Below, piece after piece: positions 45,344-56,277 of a stretch of 64,000 nucleotides of DNA. Both the position numbers and the translations under genes were made by a program. The notes beneath the pieces were generated by a model. It ran no database searches. It was not told the origin of the DNA and worked only from the letters and a program-made list of their open reading frames with translations. How positions within the stretch are numbered: position 1 is the stretch's first letter; the number at the start of each line of letters is the position of its first letter. The DNA comes from Tetraselmis striata (taxonomy: Eukaryota > Chlorophyta > Chlorodendrophyceae > Chlorodendrales > Chlorodendraceae). Location of the stretch: assembly GCA_006384855.1 (NCBI GenBank), contig VCJN01002248.1, positions 62,001-126,000 of the forward strand, in the 5' to 3' direction.

Positions 45344-48300
45344 ATGCCCCCAACGGCGCCCCCTCCAGCTAAGGATCCCCCGCCTGAGGAGAAGGCTGAG
45401 GACAGCATCCCGCAGGTAGGTTTGCGTGGCCTGATGTGGGGTGCTGTACACCCTGCTTCCCCCCCCTTCTCCGCCCTACCCCCCCCCCCCCCCCCGCCCT
45501 CCGCCCCCTCCAAAAAAGGGGGTTTTGCTTGGTTTAAGGCCACGGGCTCCGCTCCTGGGTTTCCTGGCCATAGGAGTGGAAAGAGACGAGGAGGCAGAAG
45601 GTGGAGGAATGGTTCCATCAGCAGGTGGAGAGAACCATTGCAGATAACCAGGTGTGACGCGTGCTGATCCCAAAGCTAGTTTGGTGGGAGCGCTTGCAGC
45701 AACTAAGCGGTGGCGTTGCGCTGAGGAAACGGGCAGCGGACGGACTTGGACTGACGCGGCAAATTTGGCGTCGTGGGGTGCCATCAGGCGGCAGCAGAGG
45801 CTGCTGCTGCCGCAAGGGCGGAGAGAGCGGCTGCCAGCGAGGCGGCGGCAGCGGCGGTGCGGGCGGAGGAGGCATGGCGGCGGAACATGCTGCGGATGCG
45901 GAGCGAGGTGGACGCGCGCATGAAGGCGCTGACGCTGCTAAAGGAGCAGCGCGAGGAGGAGGAGGAGGACCGGAGCCAGATGTTCCGAACTGCGGGCATG
46001 CGGTGCGGCGACCACACCCTTGGATTCCCTGGCGCAGTACGTGTCTCTTTCCCGCGTGCCCCATGGGCCGTGACAGGCGGCAGTGCGCCTCCCCGCCGGC
46101 AGGTTGCCAAAGATTGTGACGGTGCTGCCCATCGTGCTGCTCTACCACACCGAGACGCTTTCCTTCGCGCAGCGATACTTTGTTGAGCAGGTCACGCACG
46201 TGCTGCAGGCCGCGGGCCTCAAGGTGGCGCCCCGCCCTCCCCCCGTGTGTACCCCTAGCAACGGACAACATGTTCAGCAATGCCAAGGAAAGGGCTGTCT
46301 CATGCCTCGCCGCCTGATGCTGCGACGCTCGTTGCTCTCCCTGTCACAGCTTATCTGCACGAGAGAGAGTATTCACCTTTTCCCTTATCATCGCCACTGC
46401 GATGCAACTTGCGGTGCTGATTGGCGCAAAACCCTAAATCACTAAAACCCTAAAGCTCTAACGACTCCTGACAACCTGCCGGGGCGGCGTGATTGCCCTT
46501 GCAGGTGTGGTGGGACCGGGGCCAGGGCGTGGACGCCTCACCCGACCGCCTGCACTACCGCATGGAGGCGGCCAACCGGGCGGAGGTGGTAGTGGTTGTC
46601 GGCAGCGCTGACTACTATGCATCGCTTGAGTTCGCGGATGAGGCCAGGTTGCTCTACAGCCGCGCCGTGGGCGGGTTTGCCAATGGCGTCGAAAATCTAC
46701 AGGCATGGGCTAGCGCCTGGCGACTTTGCATGCACCCGCCCGGGCGGGGCAGCGAGGCACGCGGGTTGTTCCGCTTCGGTAGGCTTCCCCGCTCAGGCGC
46801 GCTTGCTGCTGCCCTTTCAGGTGCTGCACATCCCGTTTGACGATGCCGCTGTGCCGGAGGAGTGGGCCGGCGGGGAAGCTGGGCTGTCCTTCGCCACGCA
46901 CTGCGTGCAGCTTCCGCCGGCAGAGTACGGCGCGGGCAGCTGGGTGCAGCGCGTGCATGCAGCCGCCTGCGAGATCGGCCGCAGCGCGAGCCGCCTGCTG
47001 CCGGACCAGGCGCAGTTCTTCCTGCAGCTGGCGAGTGCGAACACCGCCGAGGCGCGGCTGGCCAAGGGCTGGAAGGTGGACCTCGGCGCCTGGCGGGCGG
47101 CCAACGACCTGGAGCCCAAGCTGCGGCTGCACCCGTTCCAGATGAAGCCGCTCAGCTGCTGGGACCGCGAGGACATGTTGCTCGCGTTCTCGTACCTCGG
47201 CGCCAGCGTGCAGCCATCATGTCAGCGGCTGGCGGACCTCGGAATGACCGGCTGGCTGCTGGATGCCAGCAACGAGTCCATACTCGAGGTACCGGGAGGG
47301 TTCCAGTTTAGGCCCACCTGTAAATATGGACACGCTAAAGCCGGTATTCACATCAAAGTACGGCCATGCTTGTTGATTGCACGCGCCGGCGCCCTGGATT
47401 AACCGTCTCCATCCCGCTGGCTGCTGTTGGCTGCGCAGGAGGCCGGCATCGCGAGCCCGCCCCACCGCCAGGACATCATGCGGCTGCTGGACGCGCACCT
47501 GGACCCCACGCGGCCAGGCAGCGCCATGGACATCAACGCCATGCCGCTGGAGAACCTGGGACGGGAGGCGCTGGCGGAGCAGGTGCACAACATGTTTGTC
47601 CTGGGCGACCGCGACGGCAACGGGGTGCGCCTGCAGTGCCCCCCCCCCCCCCCTTTTCCCTCCCCCGGGGGGTCAAGGCCTGTGACCTCCGTCTTTGAAG
47701 ACCTCCTTGCCCCTCGCATGAACAGCAATCGTCTCGAGTCATCAGGGTTTTGCGATGTTAGGGTTTAAACCCTAAAACCCACAAACCCTCAAAACCCTCA
47801 AACCTTTAAACTTCAAACCCTAAATGCGTGTGTTTGCATATAGCTTGGTTTGATGCGGCATGTCCCAGCACGCAGTGGTAGTGCCTCGGAAGCGGGGCAA
47901 GCGCAGTGTTGTGAGGCTGATGGCGTGGCGTGTCTCGTGCTGTGGGCCGGGTAGATGCTGGACCCCAAGGAGTTCAAGGAGGTGCTGCGTGCGAACCGGC
48001 TGGAGCTGACCAAGCGCGAGATGCGCAAGATCATGTCGGAGGTCGACCAGGACGACAATCGCGCGATCGACTACAACGAGTTCTTCCCGATCATGATCGA
48101 GCTCATCGAGGGCATGAAGGCGCGGCACAGCGCCCAGCAGCACATCGAGCGCAACACCGCCGGGATCAAGGTGCGGACCGCTGCGCTTGCGTGGGATGGA
48201 TGGGCAGGCATGTGAGCAGGGGCATGCGGGCAGGCTGGGCAGTGAGCTGCTTGGTGAATGATGCTGGCGTTTTGGTACTCGTAAAGAACCAAACACACTC

Positions 48301-50049
48301 ATATGTACGTACTCCAATACACCTAAATAGACTCGTTCAAACGGTGTACACATACATCCACCCGTCTCACATGGTTTGGATGAGTATAAAGGCATTCGAA
48401 CGTGGTCGCCGGCATGGTCGCCGGCACAGCTGGTCACATTGTGCCGCGCGCTACCTCCTACTCCACAGGACCAGGCGCTGCAGAAGATCTCCGGGCTGAC
48501 GCAGGAGGAGTTGGAGTTCAAGCTGCGGACGCTATTCCATATCGCCGACGAGGACAACAACGGCTACCTCACCCGCGGCGAGGTCCGCAAGTGCCTGGAG
48601 AGCCAGGACCTGCACTTCACGCGCGCGCAGGTCAACGTGCTGATGGCGGAGATGGAGGACGACCACAGCGGGCGCCTCACGTACGAGGACTTTGTCCCGC
48701 TGGCGCTCACGCTGCTGGTGGAGATGACGGAGCAGCAGCTGGAGGCGGAGGAGCTCACGGAGCAGGTTCGCCGCGCCCATGCCGCATAACTCCCCCAGAA
48801 CAAGTGTAGGGTCCCGCTTGTCAATGCAGGGGCAATTTCCTCAGTTCCCGGAAAAGGCGATGAATTCTGGACGCAATGCCCTGGAATTCTAGAAATCCAG
48901 TCCAAACGCTGAGAATCCGTGCATTGTCGTCATATGACGGTGTTTCCGGAGGTCAGTTAGTTCACCTACTTGACATGAAGTCTTGCAGGGAATCTGTTGC
49001 TTCGCGCGTGACAACGCAAAGTTCAATCCCCCACCGAAAAGTCCGCAACGCAGTGATAAGTTGAGCGAGGCAGCTGCAAACATCGGGCGGCCAGAGCGTG
49101 GTGCCGGCGAGAGGTTGGCGGCTAAGGGAAGGATGTGGCATGGCGTTTGCAGGCGCAGGGCGTGCAGCACCTGCTCAACGGCGCGTTCAAGCAGCTGGAG
49201 GCGGCAGGCCTGGCGAGCAACGCGCGCGTGCAGACCGACATCGCTGAGGCGCTGCTGACCTGCCTGGCGTGGGAGCGGGTGCTGGACCTGAGCCCCCTGC
49301 AGATCATGACCATCATCCGCTCCGCGGACCCGGGCAAGCACGGCCGCGTGCACTGCGTGCGCTTTGCGCTTGTGGCCGCCAGGATGATCGACGCATACGG
49401 GGTGGTGCTTGGGGACTCCAGGAACCCGACGCCCTACCGCGACAAGCGCAAGTCGTCCACCATCGGCGCGAAGAACCAGAACACGTGCGCCGCGACGCCG
49501 CTCCCCGCATCGCTAATGCGCTGCTACTCAGCAGTTATGCTCGTGCTATACTCACAATATGTGGTGCTGATTTTGCCAACGATGATACGAATGGTGATGC
49601 GCTGATGAGTGCTTCGTGCTACAAACCGCGTGATGTCACCACCAGCATGTGCGACCGCTCGTCGGGCCAGGTCCCCCTCTAACTACTCCCTCCTGTTTGC
49701 CCTTCCCCCACCTTTCTTTCCAAGGCGTGTTCTCAAGCCTCTGGACGACACAGCCATGGTTTTGCACCTGGAAACGGAGGAGGAGGAGGACCGCATCAGG
49801 GCGCAGCACTCCGGCTCGTTGATGCGTCCAGGGAGGGCCGCGCCGCTGCTGGTGCAGCCCAGCTTCCTGGCCACTAAGTCGGGCCTCGTGTGCAGCCCCC
49901 CCGCGCCGGCAGAGGTGCACACCGGCGTGCTGTCCCCGGCAACCCTGATGCATCGCTACGACGGGCAGCCGCGTACCATCCATGCCTTTGGAAGCACCAA
50001 GGTCCCCAGCCTGCCGGACAAGGTGTATGGCGCCCGGCAGACGGCCTAG
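45344..50049 (+). CDS. Coiled-coil / TIR-like / SAM-like / four EF-hand protein
   Basis: Eleven exons join in frame to 823 residues: 45,344-45,415; 45,574-45,651; 45,788-46,002; 46,103-46,223; 46,505-46,666; 46,821-47,288; 47,439-47,624; 47,955-48,170; 48,469-48,765; 49,153-49,484; 49,725-50,049. Residues 25-120 are a helical Glu/Arg/Ala-rich segment. Residues 123-250 follow the TIR pattern: KIVTVLPIVLLYHTE strand, FVEQVTHVLQAAGLKVWWD, then RAEVVVVVGSADYYASLEFA with D207-E208 where TIR NADases keep the catalytic Glu. Residues 324-393 are SAM-like (CWDREDMLLAFSYLG, LADLGMTGWLL, EEAGIASPPHRQDIMRLL). EF-hand loops lie at 429-440 (DRDGNGMLDPKE), 465-476, 533-544 and 569-580; the last is non-canonical. 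The tail contains TPYRDKRKSSTIGAKN. It may be a calcium-controlled TIR protein (NADase or scaffold). EF-hands are certain; TIR and SAM assignments are moderate. Confidence 0.85.
47755..47826. repeat. Degenerate telomere-like repeats in an intron
   Basis: Variants of CCCTAAA (GTTAGGGTTTAAACCCTAAAA, then AAACCCTCAAAACCCTCAAA) fill the intron between exons 7 and 8 of the EF-hand gene. A second short patch is at 46,430-46,455 in intron 4. They resemble plant/algal TTTAGGG-type telomere repeats. Confidence 0.7.
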
Positions 50050-51588
50050 CTGCCCACGCGGGCGTAGCAGGCAGAAATGAATGCAAAACAGCCAGTACAA
50101 TGCCACAGCTGCCGCCGCTGGTTCGGAAATCGCGCATACCAAACTGCCTGGGCAGCACTCAAAGTGGATGGATGGACGACATTTCAAGCCCCTCTGCCAA
50201 AGCTAGTTACGAATGATAGCCAGCATCCAATGAATCTGTTAACATATTATAGGCACCTGTTTAATCATGGACCTTGTGCGCAGGCAGGGATCGTGTGGCG
50301 GGATATATGATACAACATATATCATATCAGGGAATGGGACAAGATTATAGCGAGAACGGTACAGGCCACTATGCTTAACTAGTAGCCTGTTTTGGGGGAC
50401 AATATCATAGCTTTAAACCCTGTGCAGGTTTTTAGGGTTCGCGTGTACTGGCGCAAAGTACATGATCACCTATTGGCGGCGGAACAAGGCAAAGACGGCG
50501 GGTCGAGGCAGGGGCACATGTAGTTTACGCTATAATATTGCCCTTTTCTCAACATTATTGTGTAGCATGCTGTCTTATCCACCCAATTTATCAGGTGCTG
50601 ATGGACAGTCGACAGCCATGATAGGGCAGCGGCATGCTTCCACCCTGACTGTATCCTATCTATGTACTACAAGCCCTGTCTGGTGCTACAAATAAAAGCA
50701 CAGTTAGCGCATTGATTTTGTGGTGCGGTGTACTACATGTCATTACTGCGCTGCTGATATACACATGTATATGCATATATACATATATGTACATGTACAT
50801 GTATATATACATATATATTATCTATATATTTATTTATATATATATAATCTATATATTTTTTTTATAACTATCTATACGTACACATATGTATATATATGTG
50901 TATGTATGTACGTATGGATATGTCTATGTGTATGTATATGTATATATCTATTTATTATATTGATATTTCACATTTGATATTTGCATATACATACATATGG
51001 ATATATTTTTTGGTTGTAATAATAATACTACATGTTATAATTATTGTATGTTACTATGATGAAATAAATTATACCCCTGCCCACAAATTCTTGCCCCCCC
51101 GTGTCAAGCATCAATTGTAGATTGGCCCATCATGATCACCTTCGTTTTCGGCTTCGCCCTTCCATGTGCCATACGTGAACATGACATCATGCGTGGGGGC
51201 AGCCTTAAGTGGCTCTTGCTGTAAAAGCCATACGTGTGTGCGTGTCATTGTTCAGGGATAGTATTGAATTTGATAACCCAATGTCACAAGGGCACGATTT
51301 TTCATATATCTCACGTATTTTCGTTCTATATGTACGGCTGCACGCCAAGAGTTAGCTGTACCATCGTGGAACACATTCACAAATTAGGCGCGCTCTCCCC
51401 GCCGTCAGCATGCAAGCAAGTGAGCATTTCCCGCAAAACGGCCAATACTGCAATTAAGGCTTGCTTCAAAACCAGCCCACCTAAAGCTGCTGTCCGCATT
51501 TAATGCGCCCTTGGTAGAGCCGGCCTTCAGTCCGTACTGCGCAGGGGTGCAGCCCCCGAGTCAGCGGGTGGGTCGATATGGTCACCTG
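50050..51588. other. AT-rich low-complexity intergenic region
   Basis: Bases 50,740-51,060 are made of TATATAC/TGTATATA-type low-complexity sequence. A telomere-like patch (TTTAAACCCTG, TTTTTAGGGTT) lies at 50,410-50,440. No gene is recognised. Confidence 0.6.
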
Positions 51589-51960
51589 CTAGGGCATCGT
51601 TTTAGGCGGAGGGCGGCCACCGTGGGAGGGTACAACACGGTTGGGCGTGCGGTTGATGCGGTTGATGCGGTTGGGCATCAGCTTCCCCAGCATCTTCATC
51701 ATCTTGGGCTGCGCGGTGCGCGGCGGGTTGCGCTCCTCGGCGCGCAGGGGGTCCAGGGAGGACAGACCCAGCAGCGCCGAGGCGGGCGAGCCGCCCGGGC
51801 CCGCAGCGCCCATGCGTGCAAAGATGCCGCCCCAGGTGCGCTCCTTCTCGGCGTCGCTGATGTGCTGCCCCACCAGCAGCAGCAGCCCCTTGGCCTTCTC
51901 CGCGCGGTGATTGAAGTGCAGGAAGCGCTCCACGTGGCCCATCACCGACTTCTCCACATC
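51589..51960 (-). CDS. Orphan terminal exon of an unassigned gene
   Basis: After an acceptor CACATACTTAG the frame reads DVEKSVMGHVERFLHFNHRA, KGLLLLVGQHISDAEKERTW and a Pro/Arg-rich tail ending RPPPKTMP at a stop near 51,589. Codon use and a helical N-terminal half look like genuine coding sequence. I could not find upstream exons before the inverted-repeat element at 52,276, so this may be a truncated gene or the 3' end of a gene with a long intron. Function is unknown. Confidence 0.4.
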   Translation of the reverse strand, partial: DVEKSVMGHVERFLHFNHRAEKAKGLLLLVGQHISDAEKERTWGGIFARMGAAGPGGSPASALLGLSSLDPLRAEERNPPRTAQPKMMKMLGKLMPNRINRINRTPNRVVPSHGGRPPPKTMP

Positions 51961-52160
51961 CCTAAGTATGTGGTAGGGCTGGCCATCAACACGCTCCCAT
52001 ATTCGGCTATTGGACTGCGCCTAGCGGGCCCCTGCGCGGGGGAAATCCGCCCGCGTGGGGCGAGTACACCGCCTTTTTATTGGGATGCGGGTCGCGCGGT
52101 AAGCCACTGTACTAGGGTTTACAGGAGAACCTAAAAATATTTGCATCGGGCACCCCTACC

Positions 52161-52218
52161 CCCCTCGGTTATATTTCCACCGAGGGGCCCGGCAGGATTC
52201 GAACCAGCGCAGTGCGGA
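52161..52218. repeat. Hairpin next to a tRNA-like T-arm
   Basis: CCCCTCGGT and ACCGAGGGG (52,161-52,187) make a 9-bp stem. Immediately after it, minus-strand GCTGGTTCGAATCCTGCCGGGC looks like the T-arm and 3' acceptor strand of a tRNA. No matching 5' acceptor strand is present upstream, where a G run lies instead, so an intact tRNA is not supported. Confidence 0.4.
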
Positions 52219-52275
52219 ATCACGAGCGGATGAGCCCCCCCCCCCCCCCCCCTTTTCCGCCACATATCACCAGGG

Positions 52276-52640
52276 GCTTGAGATGTGATATTTACCAGTG
52301 TTCGGCTGCAGTCCACTTCCCAGTACTGCAGGCTGCAGTGCAGGCAGGCTGCAGGCAGGCAGGCTGCAGTGCAGGCTGCAGTGCAGGCAGGCTGCAGTGC
52401 AGGCTGCAGTCAACAGGCTGCAGGCTGCAGTAGCACTGAAACTGCTGATAATAGACAAGGGCGGAACAGTGAAGGGCATGTATTTTGGGGTACTTTGGGT
52501 AACTGCACTGCAGCCCCTTTTCGGGAAGTACTGCAGGCTGCAGTGCAGTAGCTTAACTGCAAGCTGCAGTTTCTGCAGCCTGCAGTGCAGTAGATACTGC
52601 AGCCCAACCCTGATATTTACCCTAATATCACATCTCAAGC
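52276..52640. mobile_element. 365-bp palindromic MITE-like element built of CTGCAG repeats
   Basis: The ends GCTTGAGATGTGATATT (52,276) and its inverse (52,623-52,640) bracket dense GCAGGCTGCAGTGCAG repeats. The left half reads GCAGGCTGCAGTGCA and the right half reads its inverse around TGCAGCCTGCAGTGCAG, so much of the element can fold on itself. It carries no gene; the ORFs are repeat artefacts. Confidence 0.7.
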
Positions 52641-53921
52641 TGTCGATGGATATTCGCAGTTGATTATATGCTAAAAATGCGCCACTGTATACAACTCGGC
52701 GGCTGGCGGCGCCGGTGCTGACGTGGCGATACGGACAGATACGTACAGGGCAAGATTTACGAGGGGGGCTGTATGTTATGGTTATATTATTATTATTATA
52801 TTACTATACTATTGTTGTATCTTAAATAAGCGCGCTGCTGCTGTACAATAATATATTTTGATTATGATAGATTATTATTTATTATACGGACGATATATAT
52901 CAACAACACTTAAAATACCCTATCTGATGCAAAATATACTCTATTGTTGTTTTTCACATCAGGGCTTTAACATAAGCGCACTACAAACATATGCGCACTA
53001 CAAACAGAACCAACAGCAACCATGAAAGGTTGCCAGCAAAAGAGGCCAGGGAGCCAAGAATTGTTAGAATACCCGGATTGTTATCAGATCATTTGTTTTA
53101 GAATACCGTAAATTTCGAAAACCCCCCCAGGCAACGGTCAAGTTTTATTAGACCGTTCGAAAACATTTCGGAATCTACTGCAATCACAAACCAAGTTGGA
53201 CATTTCCTCGCCCGCCCGCACCGCCTGGGAGTGTAATGTGCGGATTGTCGTACGTGGTAAGTGCTGATACACAAGCACACCTTTACAGGGTATATTCGGG
53301 CGCAGCAAGAACATCTCCGGCACCGTAAAATGTAATCGCTTCTTGGGCACTTCACACCTGTGCCTGTAACATATCCACCGTCCCAGGATTATGATTCGAC
53401 ACGTACCAGGTAGTCGTCATTGCTTTTTCGCAATCGGAGGGCTTTTATTGCATCGGGATATATCAGGCTGAGCAGTAATTTCACAATTCGACGAAGGGCG
53501 CGGACGCCTGATCTATCACATGGTGCGCAATTGACGGCGGCCTCCCTTTCACTGTTACAATTGAAGTTCCGTTACAGGGAAAGCGTCCAGGGAATGCATG
53601 AGCGCAGTGGCTCGATCTATATGATCACAGGCACAGATTCACAGATGAGTACAAGTCGCTGCGGGGGATACCCTCGGCGATGCAGAGCATAAAATGCACT
53701 TGGCTGAAACCCCCACAGTACGCTGGCACAAAGTGGTGTGCAACGCAAACATTAAAAGGCTATGATGCATGCGGCACCACCTGGCAATTGGCAGCCTCCG
53801 CCCGCGCCCCCATGCGTGGCTTGCCTCTTCTACCGTATCAGCGAAGGGCGATACAGGCATCCGTTTCTAGAGTCGATAACGATATTGGGAGTCCCGACTC
53901 CCGAGCGGCAAGCTCGGGCGC
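52641..53921. other. Region without a recognised gene
   Basis: This is AT-rich to 53,000, with TAT/ATT low-complexity sequence at 52,770-52,920, then short discordant frames. It should contain the 3' UTR of the RING gene that ends at 53,922. Confidence 0.45.
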
Positions 53922-55640
53922 TCACGTGCTTCTGCTGGTACCAGGGGCTTCACCTGCCTGCGTACCCATACCCGGATCCGATTGATTGGCCCAGGCTGCC
54001 AGCTGTGTGCCGGGTGATGGCTGTTCACCGCCTGCCGCCGCACCGCCGCCGTGGCCGTCGTTGCCACCGCCGCTGCCGTCGCCTAAATCGAGGAGCACCG
54101 GCAAGCAGCTGCTGCGCGACTGCCTGGCGCGCTCACTGGTGGGCGAGGGCTCCGGTGAGAGCCCCTTGGGGTAGTGGTCCGTCTCATTGGGGAGCAGCAC
54201 GTCTCGCTGCTCGCCGTCGGGTGCCTGAGGGGGCAGTTCACAGGGGGGGGGGGGGGGGAGGGTCAGTTGCCTCCCCGGGCCGGCCGCTGTGCTCAGCCGT
54301 GCGTGCGCCGAGCTGACTTTAAGGTAGTCGCCGTGCTGTGCTGCAACAGAAGCCTCCATCAACAGGGTGTCCTTCGGGCAACGCGGTATGAACCCCTAGG
54401 AGGCAGCGTATCAGGGCATCTCGCAGCTGGCACAGGGCAGGCACATACTAGCAACAACAAACATCGGCGCTGAAGGATGGTGGCGCTGTCTCCCGAAAAA
54501 CCTAGATGCAAACCCTTACATGCCTGTGCACCCCCCCCCCCCCCCCCCCCCCATCCCCTCTTCCCCTGCTTGCTCCGCATCCAACCGCAAGTGAACGGAA
54601 TGGTATGAGCGCGTAGACAAACTCACCGGCGCTGGCAGCTCCCCAAACAACAGAGGCTGGCTATCCTCCTGCTCTGGGTCCGAGGTATCCCTCGCCGAGC
54701 CGGCCTCTGCCTGTGGCTCCTCCATCTCTCTTTCTCCCCCCTCCTCCTCCTCCTCCTCTTCCTCCTCCAGACGGGGGCTGAGCTCCATGCCGACAGCTGA
54801 GCTGCGGTGGCCCTCCGTGATGGAGAAGCCGGTGTAATCAATCTTGCGGTACAGCGCCTCAAAGTCGTCGCCGATGGCTATGCGGTCGGCGTCGGCCTTA
54901 GCGGCCGCCTTGCCCTTGCCCTTCCCAGCTGGCTTCTCGGCATAGGTGAAGCTGCCATGGTCGAGGTGGCTCATGCTGCTGGCTATGCTGCTGGCCTCGC
55001 TGTCCTCGTACGTCTTCACCCCCTCCCAGGGGTTGACGCGCATCAGCATCATGCCGCTCTTCTGGCAGTACGGGCACTCCACGATGTTGGATGCCATCAG
55101 CGGCCGGCGATCATCGAAGTCCATGGAAAGCGCCGCCAGCATGTCTTGTTCCGCCCTCTTGCGCTTACCTGACGACCAACAACGACTCAGATGGGGGAGC
55201 AAGAAAGACAGCCATCGTTCCCATCCAAAGGGGCGCCAAATCATCGACGCCCCTTTTATAGGTTTTTAGGGTTTTCAGTCAAACCTAAAAACCCTAAAAC
55301 CTACATCCACGTGAGATCCGCATTCTGCAATTAGCTAACGAATAGCTCAATGCAACAATGCGTGACAACGTAAGCTGCCGTTCTAGACGATACCAGAGGA
55401 AAACCCTACGCGGCATCCCGACAATCTAAAAGGCATTCAGTCGCTGGCAATCGTAGCATGCAAAGGGCTGCGGAGCGCACCGCTGATGTACATGACAGAG
55501 CACTCCTGGCACACGTAGTTGTTGCAGCAGTGGGTCTTGTACACCTCGGCGTAGTACAGCATGCAGAGCGGGCAGTAGTACTTGTGGCTGCCGGTCGCCT
55601 TTTCGGCAGGCGCATTGTCCTGGGAAGGCATCCCGGCCAT
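53922..55640 (-). CDS. SIP5/DA2-type RING-finger protein
   Basis: Three exons (55,481-55,640; 54,627-55,168; 53,922-54,224) join in frame to 334 residues from MAGMPSQDNAPAEK. The zinc-binding part is KYYCPLCMLYYAEVYKTHCC followed by NNYVCQECSVMYIS and, across the first splice, ASNIVECPYCQKSGMMLMRV then GVKTYEDS. This CxxCxxYY...CC...CxxC...CPYC layout is that of yeast Sip5 and plant DA2-type proteins, the plant members being ubiquitin E3 ligases. A basic KRKRAEQ, a KGKGKAAAK stretch, an acidic run (EEEEEEEEE, about residues 178-190) and a Ser/Pro/Gly-rich tail follow. Intron 2 has a sense-strand G run near its donor and a C run before its acceptor. E3 activity is inferred. The start could be internal: the ATG follows a CAG and is in phase with the membrane-protein exon upstream. 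Confidence 0.68.
55258..55302. repeat. Telomere-like repeat patch in the RING-gene intron
   Basis: TAGGTTTTTAGGGTTTTCAG and AAACCTAAAAACCCTAAAACC form an inverted pair of TTTTAGGG-like motifs inside intron 1. Such a pair can fold as a hairpin. Confidence 0.65.
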
Positions 55641-56277
55641 CTGCTTCAAACGGCCACATAAGGAGCATGCTCAGAGCCGCAGAATGTGGCATCATAGGCG
55701 AGGGTAGTCTAGACCTGTTGGGCGGTGCCTTGGAAGTGGAGGGGCTGCATTGAGAAGGAAAAAGGTGAAAAAAAGTGGGGGGGGGGGGGGGGGGGGGGGG
55801 GGAAGGGCGGGGGGGCGCACCCGGCGGTGGGAGCCATGAGTGGAGGACAGCAGCGGTGGCACTGCGCCAATGGAGGGCGAAGGCGCGTTGGAGGCGCGCG
55901 GGTGCCTGCGCTCCTGGGGATACCTGCGGCTGCCGCTCCCGCTGCCATTGCCGCCACCGGGCGTCATGTGCAGCATGTAGTGGTGGTGGTGGGGATGGTG
56001 ATGGTGGGCATGGTGGTGGTGCCCCTGCAGTGGCAGTGGGGGCCCGGCTCTCAGTGTGGCTGCGGGGACAATATCGGGAAGCATAAGCGGCGCCATGAAG
56101 AAGCAGCAACAGCAGTAAGCGGCGCCATGAAGAAGCAGCAACAGCAGTATTTATGGCAAACACATTTACACACAGGTGCTTCAGTGGTGTGTGCGTACTT
56201 CGTCTAGTAAGAAAGAGATAGAAATTGTTATGACTTCCCTTTTTTGCCCATGGGGGGGGGGGGGGGGGGGGTATTAC

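Noticed and set aside
52185-52215. tRNA gene on the minus strand
   Set aside because: Only a T-arm and 3' acceptor-like strand are present; the 5' half is replaced by a G run and does not pair.
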